Shown piece by piece: positions 58,501 to 64,000 of a stretch of 64,000 bases of DNA. The notes beneath the pieces were generated by a model that saw nothing but the letters and a program-made list of their open reading frames with translations, was not told where the DNA came from and searched no databases. Positions within the stretch are counted from its first letter, which is position 1; the number at the start of each line of letters is the position of its first letter. This DNA comes from Axinella damicornis (lineage: Eukaryota > Porifera > Demospongiae > Axinellida > Axinellidae): the NCBI GenBank assembly GCA_963931865.1, contig OZ007513.1, forward strand, positions 2,833,914 through 2,897,913, in the 5' to 3' direction. The position numbers were made by a program, and so were the translations under genes.

Positions 58501-61500
58501 CACTGGATTGGCCCGGGAGATCATGTCAGCTGCACAGCCCACACCAGTAAGAAATTGCTGTAAAGTTAGTACTCCCAATGTAGTGTGCATAACATGGTGC
58601 AAAAAAATCCACTACACAAATAGCTATACGACTAGCTCTCAGTGGGAAATATTTGCCCTGAAGTACAGAATTCCACATTGTCTGCCAGGACAAATTAAAC
58701 AACCCTCTCTTCATGGTAACTTCTTAAAATGTAGTGAATGATACATAGGCTACGCTATTTCTGCAGGCTAACTATTATAGCTACAAGAAATTGTCATGCA
58801 AATTGTCTGTTATTTGAGTTGCATATGAGTGAGCAGATTTGTACTGAAAATGGCTTCCGTTTTAATAGCCGATAATAAGATCTAGCTGGAAATGACAGCG
58901 TAAAGAATTGTTTGGACTCAGTCATGCAGACAAACGCCAAGATAAGACTATTGTGCATGTCTTAGGGAGGTCTCCAAACCCCTTAAATCACATGTTTAAG
59001 GAAAATTTCAATATTTTTGGGACTGATTGACAAACTGACAGATGGACAGAACCGATTGCTTAACCCCTTGCGCATGCGCGTGGGTAATAAAATAGTGGTC
59101 TCTCTCTGCCAGTCATCAGTTAGTTCACTCATCTGCAACAGGAATAACAAACAATTCATCCATGCAGTGAATGTTTATCCTCCCTGTAATGTTATATCAG
59201 CCACCGTGAAGGACGTTGCAAATGATCCAATTCTACTGGATCAGAGGAGGAAGCAGCTTGAGCAGAGGCGTGAGCTGTACCAGTGGAAAATGTATCCTGA
59301 GAAGCAGCTACCATCTTACATCGACAGCTCAGTGGAACACCTTCCCCCTGATGAGAAATTTCAACGTGTCAAGAATTTCGACTTCACCGAAGATGCTCTG
59401 AAAGCGGTAGTCACACTTGGTGTGCATTATGTCACTGAGTCCTGTGACAGCCTTCATGAGTACGAAGAATGGGCCAAATACCTGGGTCACCCTGAAGTGC
59501 CTGTCTATGTGGCCTCACGCTGGGAGATGGATGTGGAGTTTGGGCGACAGATGCTGAATGGAGTGAATCCAGTGGTGATCGAAAAGTGTCATCCCAGACC
59601 TCGAGATGATCAAAAAGTGTCATCCGGCACATCCCTGCCTCCCACCTTTCCCGTTACTAACGAGATGGTGAAGGGGTTTCTCAATGGAGGCCACACTTTA
59701 GAGCATGAGATGAAGGTTGGTGATATGATGAATTGTTTAGCTAGTTTTGTGTGTCTACCGTCATGTGATGATTGTGTAGTGACTCTAGTCTCTAGACTGC
59801 ACAGTACTATTAATTTAGATTGGCATACCCACTCCATCTGTACACACATGTAGGCAGGCAAAGTCTACATCTGCAACCTCAAGATCATGGAAAACCTGCC
59901 ATGTCGCACAGGCTACTTCTGCGGTGCTCCCATCTGTCTGCTCTATGTGAATGGATCCAACCAGCTGGTGCCAATCGCCATCCAGCTGAAACAGGAGCAT
60001 GGAGATGAAAACCCCATCTTTCTACCAAGTGACAACTTGATGGATTGGCTAGTGGCCAAGATTTACTACCAAAGTGCCCATGCTCAGGTAATGGTAAATG
60101 ACCCATCCATTTGTACACATTAATTGTAATACAGTGATCTAAAACACTGTAGGGTGCCAAAGAGTAAGATTCTGGCCTCAGATAATATTATAAGCCACAC
60201 ATATCTGCTGCTGAGACTTGATAGCTTTGTCAGTTGGGAGATTAAGGCTGTAACCAATAACTGATTAACCAGCTAATTCACCAGTATGGGTTCTCAAGTC
60301 ACTTGTTGGTCGTTGGTGTTGTAGGACAGGTGCATGTATTCAATTCCTGTTTTATGTGGTTGAATTTGGTGACTTCATGCCTGTTTATTGGATACTTGAG
60401 TTGCTTAATCCAATTGTGAGACCTCCATGCAGTGCTTTGAAGAGAACTGGTCCTAAATAGCTCAATGAAGTCCCTAACGTTAGTTAAAAATCAACAAACC
60501 CAATTAATCAATTACGTGCCAGCTATTTGCTTGTCAATAATCAGTTATGGCAGTTCTAATGGAGTCAACGGTTTTGTTCCAAGTAAAGCTAAGTTTTTGC
60601 TACTGTTATATCCATCCCACAGTTCCATGAACTGTCAACACACTACCTCTCCTGCCATGCTGTAATGGAGGCCTACGGCGTGGCTACTATGCGCAACCTG
60701 CCAGACCCCCATCCCATCTACAAGCTTCTTCGACCCCATTTCCGCTATACAATGGCCATCAATGCTCGAGCAAGGGCTACCCTGATCAACAAGGGGGGAA
60801 TCATGGATCAGTTGTTTGCTATTGGAGGAGAAGGGAAGGAAGAGCTTTTCAAACGAGCTTTTGCTGCCTACAATGTCCACTGCACCAACATCAAGCATAA
60901 TACGAAGCAAAGAGGTGTTGACAATCCTGACCAACTCCCCGGCTACTACTACCGTGATGATGGGCTGAAAATCTGGGAGGCTATCGAGGCTTATGCAAAG
61001 GACATCATCAACCACTTCTATCACAGTGATGGTGACGTCAAGGGTGACCCTGAATTGCAGCAGTGGGCGAACGATATCCACAATACCGCCTTCCCAGCAT
61101 TGCAAAGTGCACCAGCAGGCCATCACTTCCCTGACAAGATCGAAACACGAGAAGAGTTGACCGAGCTCTGCACTCTTATCATGTTCACTGGTTCTGCTCA
61201 GCATGCTTCCGTCAACTTTGGTCAGTATGACATGTACGGTTTCTCGCCCAATGCTCCTATGGGAATGCGCCGACCTCCACCAACCAGGAAGGGCACAACT
61301 GATTTCCAGATGCTCCTGGACAGTCTGCCGGATAAGATGACAACAGTAGGCAGCATTGGATTGACTAATCTACTATCACAATTCAGTCAGGGTGAGGTAC
61401 GTTATAAGTTTGAAAGAACAGTACTTAAGTTCCTAAATGTATAGCTGCTCATTTCCTACTTCACAGATCTACATTGGAAAAGACCCTCATGAGCGTTTCA

Positions 61501-61646
61501 CAGAGGAGACAGCCAAACGATATATGGAGCGGTTCCACAATGCTATGGAGGGCATTGCTGCAGATATCCTGAAAAGGAATGAGTCCTTAGATGTGCCATA
61601 CAGGTACCTCCTTCCAGGACGGGTACCAAATAGCATCACCATTTGA
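55524..61646 (+). CDS. LOX3: animal-type lipoxygenase (PLAT + catalytic domain)
   Basis: Exons 55524-55653, 58169-58546, 59168-59715, 59854-60087, 60623-61396 and 61467-61646 join in frame to 747 residues with the same intron phases as LOX2. All iron-ligand motifs are intact (THYLSCH, QHASVNFGQYD, PNSITI). Compared with LOX2, exon 3 has 13 extra codons around DQKVSSGTSLPP, exon 5 lacks the QSDSTG segment, and scattered replacements occur (FHELSTHY, AYGVATMR, GGIMDQLF). It is therefore the more diverged copy. The Leu at the stereo-control position is retained. Intron 1 holds a nest of foldbacks. Confidence 0.92.
57023..58036. mobile_element. Three nested or adjacent foldbacks in intron 1 of LOX3
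   Basis: The outer arms begin CATACCAATACATGGTATCA (57023) and mirror 57945-58036. An inner element (57261-57940) has ends GGCCGTCTCTATTCGGTGGA with GGACTCGGGACTGGACTG repeats, and a small hairpin (57119-57256) sits between. The inner element contains a 120-codon frame (57454-57813) that I do not recognise. Confidence 0.85.
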
Positions 61647-63360
61647 ACAGTTTACGATGTACTTTGATGAAAACTGACCTGCATAGATTAGTGTTGATAG
61701 AACTAAGTGGACCGCTATTGTACAATGGTTCATTTTTTTTGTTCTGTTGACTTTTGAATTGTACACATTTTTGTAGGATGGCAACCATTATAGTGAATTA
61801 CAAAAGCTGTTGAATATGCATAGTTTCCTTGCATTTTATTATAATTATAGCTAATACCCCAACCATTCATACAGTGGCTTCTATCTTGCTCCAATTGTAC
61901 ATTTAAACCATAGATATTACTACGTAGTGAACTGCAACTGAGATGTAATACCAAGTCAAGCCAAAACCCCAATGATATACATGTTGTCGGGAGTTTTTGT
62001 AAACACGGTGCCACTTGTGAATATATACTTAGCAGAGCTACTAGCCTCGGTCCCAGACTCTCCCCCAAGCTGATAGTAGCATTATGTGCTAGTGGAATGA
62101 AGGAAAGACTGTAATTGCAGATCATAGCAGACTGAGTGGCAATATGTCACTAATTAGAGCGCCTACGGCCTGGGTGAAGCTTAAGAATGTGGAGATTAAA
62201 GTCCTTTGAAGGCATGATCTACAGGTGTATATACATCACCCATGTAAATCATGTTTATAAAGTGCTTATGCATATTGTTTCTGGACTAGATACTAGGAGT
62301 ACATAAGGACCATGCAGTCTCTGCAATAGAATATGTAGCTAGAGTCCAGATTTGAAGCAAAACCACTGACAAAAATCTCTGCTATAATCGAAGGTGAACA
62401 TTTCTGCCCTGCGTATGAGTGCGTAATACAACCTTAAGTGGTTCCTGGGCTCTGTTTATTCGCTTCCTAGCTTGCATGCTATTTCCTTCAAGATGCAGCA
62501 AACAACAACTATCCATTCTCAGGCGACTTCCAACATGTTTGAGTGAGTGCAAAGTTTTTATAGTGCAGCTGTCTTGACTGCATAACTATCTTGTGGGCAT
62601 GTGGACTACAGTCATGTACACATAGCTATTCACTTCCTTTTGAATTACTGCTAAGACCAAGAACACATTCAAACCAGCAGAAGCCAGTGCTACAATAGTC
62701 CCACCTTTGTGTACTCAGTAAAAGGGTTCACTTGGGTTCAAATGGACTCAGGAGTGGGTTTATAGACTGTTAGTATTCCTCTATAGCTAGATCTAGTGAT
62801 GGTCTCCCTTATGTATACTGATTTAAATTTAAAACTGCGTCAAATCCAGCTGGTCTTGTTGTGTATTATCCTTTGTGGCATGAGCTCTTGTGATGTGTTT
62901 ACGTGCATACAGTGACTTCTTTCCCACTCCAACTACACATTTGAACTGCATCCAAACCTTGTTAGAGTGATGAATTTTGAATATAGTTTGTCTGTCTGAA
63001 TACACATGCAGTTGGAGCAAAAGGTAGCCACAGCACAGACACTATGAGCAGCCAATCTGAGAACTCGTTGGGGTGTAGCCAAGGAGTTCTCAGGTTGACT
63101 GCATGTGTATTCAAACAGACAAACTTTTCCCACTGGGCCGACAATCCGACTCCAATGCTAGCGTATAACATGCTAGGGAGGGAAAGAAGGGTAGTTGTTG
63201 CTATAGACTTGTCTTGACATACTACATAATATAATTAGCTATTATGGTTAAGGGTCAAGCAATACTAATACAGAAACCAAGTGTATAGTTATAATAATGG
63301 CAGCTATAGTCTGGGAGTTTATGATGATGATTGCAGTGTGTGTTCACCACTTGCCTAATT
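61647..63360. other. Intergenic DNA of cassette 3
   Basis: It aligns in pieces with 8463-12317 (for example 62280-62640 with 10370-10755, and 63240-63360 with 12190-12317), without the minisatellites of cassette 1. A short inverted pair lies at about 62985-63125 (GTTTGTCTGTCTGAATACAC and mirror). No gene. Confidence 0.6.
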
Positions 63361-64000
63361 CTATGTAGTGGGTCTTCTGTTGCAGCTGCAACCAACTGTA
63401 AGCTGTTTCCTTGAGTTCAAAGGCAACCACTCCTCATAGCCATCTTGACCACATTGCTCACTGCATTTCAGGACGTAGAAGTCGACTCTTTTCTCTGAAT
63501 AGTAGCACATTCCTCGCTGTACCAAGCAAGCATTTAATCGTATGCATTGGGGCAGCCTTGGCATGTAAGGTTGACTGCATACTGTGGGAAGGTACTGACG
63601 CCATCCGATTCAGTGAGAGCCCCAAGTGTTTGACTCCACGAACACTGTGAGCTAGTACTAGTGAAACAGGCATCGTCGTACGACTGACGATCAATGCAGC
63701 GGGTATCCCCAGTCAAGATGTAAGCAGGGGTGCTGTCCTCTGAGCCAGGCAGCAGCATCTTTTGCAAATGCATGCAATTTAGTGCAGTCCACCTTCTGAA
63801 CTGCTGTATCAGGTACTCCTCTGATCGTTTCTTGCAAGTAGCACAGTTGTGGTCACTGATCCCCTTTCGAGTCAGTCCTCGGACAATGGATTTGGCAAGA
63901 CTTGTTGAGTTTGACATGGACAGTCCTGTTCCTGCCTTGGCTGCGGCTACCAGTGCCATGTCATAAAGTGTCATCTGCTCAGTTGGGGAAGGAGTGACAA
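63361..64000 (-). pseudogene. IL-17-like copy D, frameshifted, cut by window end
   Basis: It is close to gene B. The C-terminal part (CYYSEKRVDFYVLKCSEQCG ... LTVGCSC) and the N-terminal part (MTLYDMALVAAAKAGTG ... QGCPNAYD) lie in different frames because of two extra bases near 63535 (GCATTTAATCG versus GCATTATCG in B). It also has an Arg-to-Cys change in VLKC. The first ~30 codons lie beyond the window. It is a probable pseudogene unless the two bases are an assembly error. Confidence 0.75.

Overview
This is a stretch of animal nuclear DNA. The genes are split by short GT-AG introns, the intergenic space is full of foldback elements and minisatellites, and there is no bacterial gene organisation. 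The gene content suggests a demosponge: animal-type lipoxygenases (LOX), small secreted cystine-rich proteins with an IL-17-like tail, and a DEATH/ankyrin gene that carries an in-frame 2A motif. Amphimedon is my best guess, but that is inference from memory and not a database match.

Two thirds of the window consists of copies of one cassette: an IL-17-like gene (+), a six-exon LOX gene (+), then an IL-17-like gene (-). Cassette 1 covers 1-13031. It holds the last codons of an IL-17-like gene, a decayed LOX pseudogene at 2555-8462 and an intact IL-17-like gene on the minus strand at 12318-13031. A second intact IL-17-like gene (14408-15121, +) starts cassette 2 and stands head-to-head with the first across a 1.4-kb shared promoter region. 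Cassette 2 contains an apparently intact LOX gene (20603-26303); its minus-strand IL-17-like gene is missing. Cassette 3 contains a second apparently intact LOX gene (55524-61646) and a frameshifted IL-17-like copy that runs off the end of the window. An orphan truncated IL-17-like copy lies at 42319-42939.

Between cassettes 2 and 3 lies an unrelated gene at 28193-40093. Its first exon ends in a 2A (StopGo) motif behind a hydrophobic stretch. A DEATH-domain exon, a long exon with an uncharacterised domain, several tiny exons and an exon with about 21 ankyrin repeats follow. A broken piggyBac transposase relic sits in the interval before the ankyrin exon. From 40.1 to 55.4 kb I see essentially only repeats: palindromic elements, a 249-bp tandem array, two inverted copies of a composite element containing exon-derived hairpins, and a duplicated block that also lies upstream of the third LOX gene.

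The repeated linkage suggests, but does not prove, that a lipid-mediator enzyme and secreted cytokine-like proteins have been duplicated together by birth-and-death evolution. Comparing the cassettes with each other gives empty sites for several insertions, and it shows which core promoter the first LOX copy has lost.
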